Shown: one piece after another, positions 55,798 to 64,000 of the stretch | Layout of the letters: the number at the start of each line of letters is the position of its first letter | Position numbering within the stretch: position 1 is the stretch's first letter | NCBI RefSeq assembly: GCF_016107305.1 | Contig: NZ_RCVR01000020.1 | Span: 43,486-107,485, forward strand | Source: Roseomonas sp. KE2513 | Lineage (GTDB): Bacteria > Pseudomonadota > Alphaproteobacteria > Acetobacterales > Acetobacteraceae | Reading direction: 5' to 3' | DNA length: 64,000 bases | Translations under genes and position numbers: made by a program | The notes under the pieces: generated by a model | Database searches by the model: none | Seen by the model: only the letters and a program-made list of their open reading frames with translations | What the model was told of the DNA's origin: nothing

Positions 55798-58203
55798 TTA
55801 TAGCCTCGCCGCCGAGGTGTGGGATGCATCCTGGATCGCCTGCCAGACCCGCTGCGGGGTGGCGGGCATCGAGATGTCGCGGACGCCGGCCTCGTGCAGC
55901 GCATCGAGCAGTGCGTTCACAACGGCCGGCGGAAGCCCGACCGAGCCGACCTCCGCACAGCCCTTCGCCTTCAGCGGGTTGTGCTCGCAGGGCGTGCCGT
56001 GTGTCAGCACCGTAAAGGCGGGAAGGTCGTGCGCGCGGGGCATGGCGTAGTCCTGGAAGCTGGCGGTCAGCATCTGCCCGGCCTCGTCGAAGCAGCAGCC
56101 CTCCAGCAGCGCCTGACCGGCTCCCTGGGCCAAGCCGCCATGGACTTGCCCATGCACGATCATCGGATTGATGATGGCGCCGAGGTCGTCCACCGCCACT
56201 ACCTTTTCCAGTGCCACCTCGCCTGTTTCCGGGTCGACCTCCACCTCGCAGACATGGCAGCCGCCGGGATAGGTCCAGTTCTTCGGATCGTAGAAGGCGG
56301 TCTCGTCCAGACCGGGCTCGACCTCGTCGATGGGGTAGTCGTGGGGTGTGTAGGCCGCGCGGGCGACTTCAGCGAAGGTCATCGCACGGTCCGTGCCGTC
56401 CACGCGGAAGAGGCCTGGCTCGAAGACGATGTCCTCGGCCGAGGCCTCAAGTCGGTGTGCCGCGATTCGCCGGCCCTTCGCGACGATCTTGTCCATCGCC
56501 TTGATGATGGCGGAGCCACCGACCACGAGCGACCGCGAGGCGGCCGTGCCGCGACCGAAGGGAACCTGATCCGTATCGCCCTGCACAAGCCGCACGCGCT
56601 CGAAGGGCACCCCAAGACGATCCGCCACAATCTGGGCAAAGGTTGTCTCGTGGCCCTGGCCGTGACTGTGCGCGCCGCTGAAGACCGTGACAGCGCCACT
56701 CGGATGCACGCGGACCTGTGCCGATTCCGAGCGCGCGCCACGCCCGCCAAGCTGCCCCACCACGCGGGACGGTGTGCCGCCCGCGATTTCCACATAGGTG
56801 GAGATGCCGAAGCCGCGCAGGCGGCCGCGGCGACGCGCCTCCTCCTTGCGGGCGGGGAAGCCGTCCAGGTCCGCCGCCTCTAATGCGAGGCGAAGCGTCG
56901 ATTCATGGTCGCCGGAATCGTATTCGAGGCCGAGCGGCGTGGCGTAGGGGAACTGGTCCGCCCCGATGAAGTTCCGCCGCCGGAGCGCCACGCGGTCGAT
57001 GCCCGTGACCTTCGCGGCCTCGTCCACCAGCCGCTCCAGCACGTAGCTTGCCTCCGGCCGGCCGGCACCGCGATAGGCGTCCACGCTGACGGTGTTGGTG
57101 AAGGTGAGCTTCACGTTGCACCAGATCGCGGGCGTCCGGTACACGCCCGCGAGCAGCGGGGCGTAGTAGTAGGTGGGAATGGCCGTCGCACCACCCGTGA
57201 GATAGGCGCCGACATTCGCGAGCGTCACGACGCGGAGCCCGATGAAAGTGCCCTCGGCATCGAGCGCCAGCTCGGCCTCCGTACGATGGTCGCGGCCTTG
57301 CACGTCCGTCAGGAAGGATTCCGTGCGGTCGCCCACCCAGCGGATCGGGCGGCCCAGGCGGCGGGCGGCCCAGGTGAGGGTTGTCTCTTCGGGATAGAGG
57401 AAGATCTTGGTCCCGAACCCGCCGCCAACATCGGGCGAGACGACGCGCAGGTCGGTCTCGGGGATGTTCAGCACGCTTCCGCAGAGCGTGCCGCGGACGG
57501 TGTGCGGGTTCTGACTGGTGGTCCAGAGTGTGGTGGTGCCCATGGCTGTGTCATGGGTCGCCAGCGCCGCTCGCGGCTCCATTGGCGCCGGGACAAGCCG
57601 GTTGTTCGTAAGGGAGAGTCGAACACGGTGAGTGGCGCGGGCGAAGGCGGTCTCCACGGCCACAAGGTCGCCGATCTCCCAGTCGCAGCAGAGGTTGCCT
57701 GGTAGGTGATCCCACACGCGCGGAGCCTCCGCCGCGAGGGCGGTGCCGAGATCGGCGGCTGCCTCCAGCACCTCGTAATCCGCCTCGATCGCCTCCGCCG
57801 CGTCGCGCGCCGCGGCCTGGGTCTCGGCGATCACGACGGCCAGAGGCTCGCCGACATGCCGCACCTTGTCCACGACCAGTGGGTAGTGCGGCGGCTCTGC
57901 GTTCGGGCGGCCGGCGCGGTCCCGCACCACCCAGCCAGAGGGCAGGCTGCCCACGCCAGAGGCGCGCAGATCGGCGCCGGTGAAGATTGCGACAACTCCT
58001 GGCATCGCCCGCGCTGCTTCCGTCCGCAGGCCATGGATCCTCGCATGGGCGTGCGGCGAGCGCAGGAAGGCTGCGTGCAGCTGGCCCGGCACCGCCATGT
58101 CTCCGACATAACGACCCTGGCCACGCAGGAGGCGTTGGTCCTCGCGGCGACGGACGGAATGGCCGATCCCGGTTTCGGTACGGGCGAGGGGTTGCTCGGG
58201 CAT
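55798..58203 (-). CDS. Xanthine-dehydrogenase-family molybdopterin-binding subunit
   Basis: This is the 801-residue catalytic subunit of a molybdenum hydroxylase (CoxL/aldehyde-oxidase family). It carries RGQGRYVGDM, GGGFGTKIFLYPEE (molybdopterin contact), VDAYRGAGRPEASYVLERLVDEAA, QGHETTFAQIVADRLGV, and the catalytic Glu (about 751) in CAEVGSVGLPPAVVNAL. The AYRGAGRPE sequence is not the CO-dehydrogenase loop AYRCSFR, so CO is unlikely; an aldehyde or N-heterocycle is more likely. The FAD and 2Fe-2S subunits are absent here. ATG 58203 was chosen; a TTG at 58242 would overlap the upstream gene. Confidence 0.9.
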   Translation of the reverse strand: MPEQPLARTETGIGHSVRRREDQRLLRGQGRYVGDMAVPGQLHAAFLRSPHAHARIHGLRTEAARAMPGVVAIFTGADLRASGVGSLPSGWVVRDRAGRPNAEPPHYPLVVDKVRHVGEPLAVVIAETQAAARDAAEAIEADYEVLEAAADLGTALAAEAPRVWDHLPGNLCCDWEIGDLVAVETAFARATHRVRLSLTNNRLVPAPMEPRAALATHDTAMGTTTLWTTSQNPHTVRGTLCGSVLNIPETDLRVVSPDVGGGFGTKIFLYPEETTLTWAARRLGRPIRWVGDRTESFLTDVQGRDHRTEAELALDAEGTFIGLRVVTLANVGAYLTGGATAIPTYYYAPLLAGVYRTPAIWCNVKLTFTNTVSVDAYRGAGRPEASYVLERLVDEAAKVTGIDRVALRRRNFIGADQFPYATPLGLEYDSGDHESTLRLALEAADLDGFPARKEEARRRGRLRGFGISTYVEIAGGTPSRVVGQLGGRGARSESAQVRVHPSGAVTVFSGAHSHGQGHETTFAQIVADRLGVPFERVRLVQGDTDQVPFGRGTAASRSLVVGGSAIIKAMDKIVAKGRRIAAHRLEASAEDIVFEPGLFRVDGTDRAMTFAEVARAAYTPHDYPIDEVEPGLDETAFYDPKNWTYPGGCHVCEVEVDPETGEVALEKVVAVDDLGAIINPMIVHGQVHGGLAQGAGQALLEGCCFDEAGQMLTASFQDYAMPRAHDLPAFTVLTHGTPCEHNPLKAKGCAEVGSVGLPPAVVNALLDALHEAGVRDISMPATPQRVWQAIQDASHTSAARL

Positions 58204-58223
58204 GGGGATGGCTCGTGATGTTT

Positions 58224-59174
58224 TCAGGCGGCCAGGTGGCAAGCGGCGGCGTGGCCGGGGGCAAGTTCGCGCGGGGCGGGCGGTTCGACGCGGCAGCGCT
58301 CCACGGCCATGGGGCAGCGCGGGTGGAAGCGGCAGCCCTGCGGAGGATCTAACGGGCTAGGCGGTTCGCCACGCAGCGCCTGCCGTTCCGCGCGGCCGCC
58401 GCCTCTTCCGGGAAGGGCCGAGAAGAGGGCGCGCGTGTAGGGATGGCGCGGCCGTTCCAGCAGCGAGGCCTTCGGCCCGATCTCCACGATCTTCCCAAGA
58501 TACATGACCGCGATCCGGTCGGATAGGTAGCCGACCACGGCGAGGTCGTGGGAGATAAAGAGGTAGGAGAGGCCGAACTCCTGCTGCAGCGAGCGCAGCA
58601 GGTTGACGATCTGCGCCTGGATGGAGACGTCGAGAGCCGAAACGGCCTCGTCGCAGATCACTAGCCGTGGTCGCAGCGCGATGGCGCGCGCAATGCTGAT
58701 GCGCTGGCGCTGCCCGCCGCTGAACTCATGGGGATAGCGGTCAAGGTCGGCGGCGCGGAGGCCGACGCGCTCGAGCAGGGCGGCCGCCATGCTCCTGCGT
58801 TCGCCACGCCGGCCGACGGCATGCACGCGCAACGGGTCCTGCAGGATGGTGCCGATGCTATCGCGCGGATTGAGGGAGCCGAAGGGGTCCTGAAAGACCA
58901 TCTGCATCTCGCGCCGGTGCGGGCGGAGCGCGCGGCGGCCGAGCCCTACCAACTCAGCGCCCTGGAAGCGGATGGAGCCCTCCTCTGCCGCGTCCAGCCC
59001 GTTCAGGGTACGACCAAGGGTAGACTTGCCGCAGCCGGATTCACCGACAAGACCGAGGACCTCGCCGGGCGCAATGTCGAGGTCTACGCCGTCCACCGCG
59101 TGCACCCTGCCGGCAGCAGTGCGGTGATACTTGCGGAGCCCGCGCACCGTGAGTAGCTGTTCCGTGCCGCTCAT
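58224..59174 (-). CDS. Peptide-type ABC transporter ATPase (DppF/OppF)
   Basis: The 316-residue ATPase has Walker [10 protein letters not shown], signature [15 protein letters not shown], Walker [13 protein letters not shown] and the C-terminal cysteine-containing oligopeptide motif [18 protein letters not shown]. It pairs with the DppD-type ATPase; its ATG overlaps that gene's stop by 4 bases. Confidence 0.92.
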   Translation of the reverse strand: MSGTEQLLTVRGLRKYHRTAAGRVHAVDGVDLDIAPGEVLGLVGESGCGKSTLGRTLNGLDAAEEGSIRFQGAELVGLGRRALRPHRREMQMVFQDPFGSLNPRDSIGTILQDPLRVHAVGRRGERRSMAAALLERVGLRAADLDRYPHEFSGGQRQRISIARAIALRPRLVICDEAVSALDVSIQAQIVNLLRSLQQEFGLSYLFISHDLAVVGYLSDRIAVMYLGKIVEIGPKASLLERPRHPYTRALFSALPGRGGGRAERQALRGEPPSPLDPPQGCRFHPRCPMAVERCRVEPPAPRELAPGHAAACHLAA

Positions 59175-60172
59175 TCAGCAGCCCTCTCGCGGCTGGCGAC
59201 GAGGCAGGCGACCTGCCTGCCCGGGCCGATCGGATCGAGAGCAGGGATCACCTCCTGGCAGGCCGGCTCGGCCAGGGCGCAGCGCGGGGCGAAGGCGCAG
59301 CCGGGTGGCCGGGCGAGGGGAGGGGGCACGACACCGGGGATCTCGACGAGCGGTTGCGCGGCGTCCTGCCAGGGATCGGGGCGGCAGGCGAGGAGGGCGC
59401 GGGTATAGGGGTGGGCAGGATCGGAAAGCACCTCCTCCGCTGGCCCTTCCTCCACCTTCCGTCCGGCATAGATGACGGCGACGCGCTGTGCATGATCCGC
59501 CACGAGGCCGAGGTCGTGCGTGATGAGCACGACGCCCATGCCCAGTTCCGCCTTCAGCCGATCGATGAGATCGAGCACCTGCGCCTGCACCGTCACGTCG
59601 AGCGCTGTGGTGGGCTCGTCCGCCAGCAGCAGGGCCGGGCGGCAGGCGAGGGCCATGGCGATCACAATGCGCTGCCGCATGCCTCCCGAGAGCTGGTGCG
59701 GGTACTCGTCCACGCGCCGCTCCGGCGCGGGAATGCCGACCAGGCGTAAAAGGTCGAGCGTCCGTGCGCGGGCCTGCGCGCGTGTCACGCCCTTCTCGTG
59801 CAGCAGGATTGCCTCGGCGACCTGCGCGCCGACCGGCATGAGTGGGTTCAGGCTGGTTGAGGGTTCCTGAAAAACCATCGCCATCTCGCGGCCGCGGATG
59901 TCGCGCATGGCCGCCTCTTCCATCGGCAGGATGTCGCGCCCGCCGAGCAGGATACGCCCGGCCGCGACCCGCCCCGGCGGCTGGACGAGGCGGATGATGG
60001 AATAGGCGAAGGCGCTCTTGCCCGAGCCGGACTCGCCGACCACAGCCACCGTCTCGCCTGCATGGACGGACAGATCCATGTCACTGACGGCGGTGACCAT
60101 GCCTCCCGGCGTCTCAAAGACCGTGCGAAGGCCTTCCACCTGCAGCACGGGCGCTTCGGTGGCCTCTCTCAT
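59171..60172 (-). CDS. Peptide-type ABC transporter ATPase (DppD/OppD)
   Basis: The 333 residues show Walker A GESGSGKSA, signature LSGGMRQRIVIAMAL, Walker B LLLADEPTTALD and the C-terminal PPGCAFAPRCALAEPAC motif. In Walker A the usual final Ser/Thr is Ala, but Lys-Ser is kept, as in many OppD proteins. The ATG overlaps the DppC stop (ATGA). Confidence 0.92.
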   Translation of the reverse strand: MREATEAPVLQVEGLRTVFETPGGMVTAVSDMDLSVHAGETVAVVGESGSGKSAFAYSIIRLVQPPGRVAAGRILLGGRDILPMEEAAMRDIRGREMAMVFQEPSTSLNPLMPVGAQVAEAILLHEKGVTRAQARARTLDLLRLVGIPAPERRVDEYPHQLSGGMRQRIVIAMALACRPALLLADEPTTALDVTVQAQVLDLIDRLKAELGMGVVLITHDLGLVADHAQRVAVIYAGRKVEEGPAEEVLSDPAHPYTRALLACRPDPWQDAAQPLVEIPGVVPPPLARPPGCAFAPRCALAEPACQEVIPALDPIGPGRQVACLVASRERAAE

Positions 60173-61008
60173 GCGGCACCGGCGGCTCGAGGATTCAGTG
60201 CCTCGTTCAGCCCATCCCCCACGAGGTTGATCGAGAGGACGGTGAGGAGGATGGCGATGCCGGGAATGCCGGACATCCACCAGGCCGTGCGGATGGCCGA
60301 GCGCCCGGCGCCGATCATCAGGCCCCAACTCATGACATTCGGATCGCCGAGCCCGAGGAAGGAGAGGCCGGATTCGAACAGGATGGCTGTAGCCACCATG
60401 ACGGATGCCGCGACGAGGATCGCGGGTAAGGCGTTCGGCAGGACCTGACGAACCAGGACGCCCGCGTCACCCATGCCGATCGCGATGGCGGATTGCACGT
60501 AGTCACGGCTGCGCAGGCCTGCCACTTCCGCGCGCACCAGCCGCGCGAGCGGCGCCCAGGAGACAACGACGATGGCGATGAGCAGCGCCTCGAGCGAGGG
60601 TTCCATGATGGCGACGAGCACGATGGCGAAGAGAAAGGAGGGAATGGTCTGGAACAGCTCGGTGAGGCGCATGAGCAGCGCGTCCACCTTGCCGCCGAGA
60701 TACCCGGCCGCGCCACCCACTAGCACGCCGATGGCCGTCACCACGAGTGCGGCCAGCGCGCCGATCAGGAGTGAGACGCGCGCCCCGTGCACGATGCCTG
60801 AGGCGAGGTCGCGGCCGAGCGTATCCGTGCCGAGGAGGAACTCGCCGCTGAAGGGCGGAAGATAGGGGCGGCCGACGATCTCGAAGGGATCCTCGGGATA
60901 GAGAATGTCAGCCGAGGCGGCGAGGGCGATGACGGCGAGCAGCAAGAGCGCGCCGGCGACGGCGGCCGGCTGGCGCAGGAAACGGCGGAGCGCCGGAGGC
61001 ATCCGCAT
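60169..61008 (-). CDS. Peptide-type ABC transporter permease (DppC)
   Basis: The 279-residue membrane protein has the family start with a cytosolic arm, a first helix (VAGALLLLAVIALAASA) and LLGTDTLGRDLASGIVHGARVSL. The EAA loop is VRAEVAGLRSRDYVQSAIAIGMGDAGVLVRQVLPNALP. The ATG at 61008 overlaps the DppB stop by one base. Confidence 0.92.
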   Translation of the reverse strand: MRMPPALRRFLRQPAAVAGALLLLAVIALAASADILYPEDPFEIVGRPYLPPFSGEFLLGTDTLGRDLASGIVHGARVSLLIGALAALVVTAIGVLVGGAAGYLGGKVDALLMRLTELFQTIPSFLFAIVLVAIMEPSLEALLIAIVVVSWAPLARLVRAEVAGLRSRDYVQSAIAIGMGDAGVLVRQVLPNALPAILVAASVMVATAILFESGLSFLGLGDPNVMSWGLMIGAGRSAIRTAWWMSGIPGIAILLTVLSINLVGDGLNEALNPRAAGAA

Positions 61009-62003
61009 CAGGCCAGCGCCACGCGAGGGTCGATGATGGAGTGCACGAGGTCCACCAGCAGGTTTGCCAGGATGACGACCACCGAGCTGAGGGTAAGAAT
61101 GCCCATGAGCAGGTTCAGGTCGCGCGAGAAGAGCGCCTCGAAGGCAAGCTGCCCTAGGCCGGGCCAGCCGAAGACCGATTCGACGACGACTGAGCCGCCC
61201 AGTGCGCCACCGATTTGCACGCCGGCCATGGTGACGATCGGTAGCACCGCGTTGCGCAGCACGTGGCGCAGCACGAGGCGGCGCGGCGGAACCCCCTTCG
61301 CCCGTGCGGTGACGACGTAGTTCATGCGCAGGTTCTCCAGCACGGAGGCGCGCATCAGCCGGGTATAGAGCGCCATGTAGAAGAGAGAGAGCGTGACCGA
61401 GGGGAGCACGAGGTGGTGCAGCACATCCAGGGCGTAGGCAATGCCGCCGCCCGGCCCCCCGGCCGTGGTCATGCCGCTGGTCGGCACCCATCCGAGCTGG
61501 ATGGCGAAGACGACGATGAACATCAGGCCAAGCCAGAAGATCGGCGAGGCATAGGCGAGCACCGTCGCGAGAAGGATCAGCGCCGCCTCGATCCGGTTCC
61601 GCCGGAGCGCGGCGACCAGCCCGAGCAGCGTGCCTAGACCGACGGAGATGAGGACGGAGGCGCCCATCAGCAGGAGGGTGGCCGACATCCGACCCAGGAT
61701 CAGCGAAAGATTCGATTCCTGGTAGCGGAAGGAGTAGCCGAGATCGAGCGTCAGGACGTTCCGGACGTAGGTGAGGTATTGCAGCGCGAGCGGCCGGTCG
61801 AGGCCGAACTGCGCGCGCAGCTGGGCCATGTATTCGGGCGTGGCGGCGCCGGCTTCCCCGGCCATGACGCTGGCTGGGTCACCGGGGGCGAGGCGGAGAA
61901 GGAAGAAGTTGACGGTGATGATCACCAGGATCGTCGGCAGGGCTTGAAGCGCCCGCCGGCCAAGGAAACGCCACCGGCTGCCGGCTGCGCGCGTTCCGGC
62001 CAT
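61008..62003 (-). CDS. Peptide-type ABC transporter permease (DppB)
   Basis: The 331-residue partner permease starts RALQALPTILVIITVNFFLLRLAPGDPA, continues with DLGYSFRYQESN and has the EAA loop NYVVTARAKGVPPRRLVLRHVLRNAVLP and VVVESVFGWPGLGQLAFEAL. The first Met considered real is at 62003. It starts 7 bases after the binding-protein stop. Confidence 0.92.
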   Translation of the reverse strand: MAGTRAAGSRWRFLGRRALQALPTILVIITVNFFLLRLAPGDPASVMAGEAGAATPEYMAQLRAQFGLDRPLALQYLTYVRNVLTLDLGYSFRYQESNLSLILGRMSATLLLMGASVLISVGLGTLLGLVAALRRNRIEAALILLATVLAYASPIFWLGLMFIVVFAIQLGWVPTSGMTTAGGPGGGIAYALDVLHHLVLPSVTLSLFYMALYTRLMRASVLENLRMNYVVTARAKGVPPRRLVLRHVLRNAVLPIVTMAGVQIGGALGGSVVVESVFGWPGLGQLAFEALFSRDLNLLMGILTLSSVVVILANLLVDLVHSIIDPRVALA

Positions 62004-62010
62004 GCCCGCC

Positions 62011-63618
62011 TCAGCCCTCCAGCCGTGTTTCGTACAACCCACCGCGCACGCCGAGGCCGGTGGTAATGAGGTTCTTCACGCGCTTGTTCTGCAGCGCGAC
62101 GAGATCCATTTCCATGATCCAGATAATCGGACTGTCCTCCACCAGCTTCCGCTGGATGGCGTGGAACAGCCCGGCGCGCTTTGCTGGGTCCGTCTCCACG
62201 GCCGCTTGCGCCCAGAGCCGGTCGTTCTCGGGATCGCTGTACTGGGCGACGTTGTTGAAGGGGATGCCCTGGCGGATGTTGCTCGTCACGTATTGGCGCT
62301 GCACGCCGAGGGTGGGATCGCCCATGCCGACATACCAGCCGGAGGTCATGTCGAAGTCGTAGTCGGTGTAGACGCGGCGGACGTAGGTGGCCTGGTCCAC
62401 CGTGCGAAGGTTCAGGCGAACGCCGATGCGGTTATAGGCTTGGCGCATGTACTCGCCCATGCGGCGGTAGTCGTCGCCGTAGGGGCCGACATCCTGGGTC
62501 AGCTCGAAGCGGATGCCGCCCGCGCCGCGCTTGTACCCGGCCTCGTCCAGCAGGGCGTTGGCGCGCGCCACGCGGTCGGGCACGTCGAAGCGCAGCACCT
62601 GATCGGTATACAGGCCGGAGCCTGAGTAGACCGATGAAATCGGTCCGACCGCGGGCTTGCCGAAGCCGTACCAGATGTTGTCCGCGATGAACTTGCGGTC
62701 GATGGCGTAGGCGAGGGCCTGCCGCACGCGCTTGTCGTCAAGCGGCTTCTTCTTCGTGTTCAACTCCAGCAACATCATCGGCGCCAGCGCCTCGTAGCCA
62801 CCCTGCGCGATCTCGATGCTCGGCAGCCCGGCCAGGCGGCGCATCTCGGCGGGCGTGATGGTGCCAAAGAAGGCGACGTCCACCTCGCCGCTCTCCAACG
62901 CCGCGGCGCGCGTCGCAGGGTCGTTGATGAAGCGGAAGATGAGGCGGTCGAGATAGGGCCGGCCGGGGCGCCAGTAGTTCGGGTTCTTCTCGAGCACGAT
63001 GGAGGCGCCGCGGTTCCATTCCGCGAACTTGAAGGGCCCGGTTCCGATAGGTCGGTTGTTTGCCGCGTTGTTGCGGATATCCGAACCCTCGTAGAGGTGC
63101 TTCGCAACGATAGGGGATTCGAGGCTCGACAGCCCCTTCATCATCGGCGGGTAGGGATGGGCAAGCCGCAGGATGGCGGTGTGCTCGTCCGGTGTGTCCA
63201 CCGCCTCAAGCGGGCCGAGATTGCCGGGGCCGCGCGGGTGGAACTTCTTCACGACCTCGAGCAGCGAGAAGGCGACGTCGGCGCTGGTGAAGGGCTTGCC
63301 GTCGTGCCAGGTGACGCCGCGGCGCAGCCGGAAGGTGACGGACTTGCCGTCGCCCGAGGTTTCCCAGGACTCGGCAAGCGAGGGCTGGGGCTGCATCTGC
63401 ATGTCATATTCGAGCAGGCCGTCATAGATCTTGGTCGCCACCTCCGCGACGGAGGGCGCGGAGTTGATGGCGTTGGTGAGGACGGTCGGCTCCGGGGTCG
63501 TCACCACGACGAGGGTATTGCCGCGCGAGCCCTGCGCGCGAGACGCCGCGGGAAAGGCCAGACCTCCCGCTCCGATGCCTAGAAGGGGGAGCGAGCCCAA
63601 CAACTGACGACGAAGCAT
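62011..63618 (-). CDS. ABC transporter substrate-binding protein, peptide (family 5) type
   Basis: The 535-residue periplasmic protein has a Sec-like signal (LLGSLPLLGIGAGGLAFPAASRA) preceded by RR. Family 5 features include YDGLLEYDMQMQPQPSLAESWE, TWHDGKPFTSADVAFSLLEVV, GTGPFKFAEW and VRQALAYAIDRKFIADNIW. GGAGGG lies 5 bases before the ATG at 63618. It is the first gene of the operon. In this large family ligands range from peptides to nickel, sugars and small aromatics. Confidence 0.92.
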   Translation of the reverse strand: MLRRQLLGSLPLLGIGAGGLAFPAASRAQGSRGNTLVVVTTPEPTVLTNAINSAPSVAEVATKIYDGLLEYDMQMQPQPSLAESWETSGDGKSVTFRLRRGVTWHDGKPFTSADVAFSLLEVVKKFHPRGPGNLGPLEAVDTPDEHTAILRLAHPYPPMMKGLSSLESPIVAKHLYEGSDIRNNAANNRPIGTGPFKFAEWNRGASIVLEKNPNYWRPGRPYLDRLIFRFINDPATRAAALESGEVDVAFFGTITPAEMRRLAGLPSIEIAQGGYEALAPMMLLELNTKKKPLDDKRVRQALAYAIDRKFIADNIWYGFGKPAVGPISSVYSGSGLYTDQVLRFDVPDRVARANALLDEAGYKRGAGGIRFELTQDVGPYGDDYRRMGEYMRQAYNRIGVRLNLRTVDQATYVRRVYTDYDFDMTSGWYVGMGDPTLGVQRQYVTSNIRQGIPFNNVAQYSDPENDRLWAQAAVETDPAKRAGLFHAIQRKLVEDSPIIWIMEMDLVALQNKRVKNLITTGLGVRGGLYETRLEG

Positions 63619-63691
63619 GTCTGCCCTCCAGGGAGATGACGCACTCCAGCGCGTGGCGACCTCTGCTCGGGAGGCGTGTCGGCTGCCGGCT

Positions 63692-63728
63692 GTCACGTGA
63701 CTATTTACCGCTTGGTCACAAAGCGCAA
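63692..63728 (-). promoter_or_regulatory. Candidate promoter overlapped by a palindromic operator
   Basis: On the minus strand TTGCGC (63728-63723) and AATAGT (63705-63700) are 17 bases apart. The perfect palindrome GTCACGTGAC (63692-63701) overlaps the -10, and another GTCAC half-site lies in the spacer (63715-63719). This would suit a dimeric repressor; the tandem TetR proteins are candidates. Confidence 0.35.
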
Positions 63729-63852
63729 GGAGCGAATTCCATGAGGCGGGCGCTCAGCTGGCCGCTTTGAAGCTGGCGCTTTCGGTGTCAGTTTGGATCG
63801 AGCGCGGCGGCCGTTTCCTGGCTAGCCCGGACAAATCGCGAAGAGGGAAACG

Positions 63853-64000
63853 ATGAGCCAGCATTCGGCAGGCAGGCGGCGTGCGATCGGATTGGGGGCC
63901 GCGGCCGTCGGGCTCACGCAGTTGCCGGTCGCGCCGGCCCAGGCCCAGGGGACAGCCCGGCCGACGGAGAGGGCAGTCTATACGCCGCGCTTTGTCACCT
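63853..64000 (+). CDS. Exported protein, 5' part only
   Basis: The first 49 codons begin MSQHSAGRRRAIGLGAAAVG and continue with a hydrophobic, Ala-rich stretch ending AQAQG, a twin-arginine-like signal peptide. GAGGGA lies 5 bases upstream. The mature part (TARPTERAVYTPRFVT) is too short to name. It is transcribed away from the ABC operon and could be a second binding protein. Confidence 0.6.
   Translation, partial: MSQHSAGRRRAIGLGAAAVGLTQLPVAPAQAQGTARPTERAVYTPRFVT

Overview
The window is about 70% G+C, densely packed and gene-rich. Its gene order and protein types (dapF next to ftsY, rpmI-rplT-pheS, several solute-binding proteins, polysaccharide genes) fit an alphaproteobacterium, most likely an environmental Acetobacteraceae of the Roseomonas type. 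That placement is an inference from composition and gene content, because no rRNA or tRNA gene was recognised. I saw no CRISPR array, insertion sequence or prophage.

Layout. 0-1.9 kb: the translation operon rpmI-rplT-pheS (minus strand; pheS runs off the left edge) with a recognisable promoter. 1.9-8.7 kb: a phosphoesterase, a Ser/Thr kinase fused to a universal-stress domain, a deoxycytidylate-deaminase-like enzyme, dapF, ftsY, a creatininase-family amidohydrolase, a small secreted protein and a Nudix hydrolase. 9.0-14.4 kb: a TPR-glycosyltransferase and a ugpA-ugpE-ugpC glycerol-3-phosphate-type ABC transporter without its binding protein. 14.6-17.7 kb: a possible GvpL/F-like protein, an MFS carrier and a 3-oxoadipyl-CoA thiolase.

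17.8-30.2 kb is a polysaccharide region. It holds an uncharacterised protein with a glycosyltransferase, galE, a frameshifted secreted GDSL hydrolase, and an alginate/cellulose-style O-acetylation set (AlgJ-like, AlgF-like, AlgX/J-like, AlgI) around a large TPR protein resembling the TPR part of BcsC. No polymer synthase is present.

30.4-36.8 kb: a nucleobase/nucleoside group (solute-binding protein and adenine deaminase on minus; M20 amidohydrolase, nucleoside hydrolase and glycerophosphodiesterase on plus). 37-41 kb: an MFS exporter, an MsbA-type ABC exporter and a Mpo1-like membrane protein. 40.9-49.6 kb: catabolism. It has rutC-rutD plus a short-chain dehydrogenase, dgoK-dgoA, a purine permease, an HtrA-like protein that has lost catalytic residues, an IlvD/Edd-family sugar-acid dehydratase and a RraA-like aldolase. 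49.6-54.5 kb: a second GIQRV-type glycosyltransferase and a hybrid sensor histidine kinase.

54.5-63.6 kb is one tightly spaced eight-gene minus-strand operon. It encodes a peptide-type ABC importer (binding protein, two permeases, two ATPases), a molybdopterin-dependent hydroxylase large subunit and two TetR regulators. A promoter overlapped by a perfect palindrome lies in front of it. A divergent exported protein is cut by the right edge.

Many genes overlap by 1-4 bases. Several use TTG or GTG starts placed in TTGA/GTGA overlaps, so translational coupling is widespread here.
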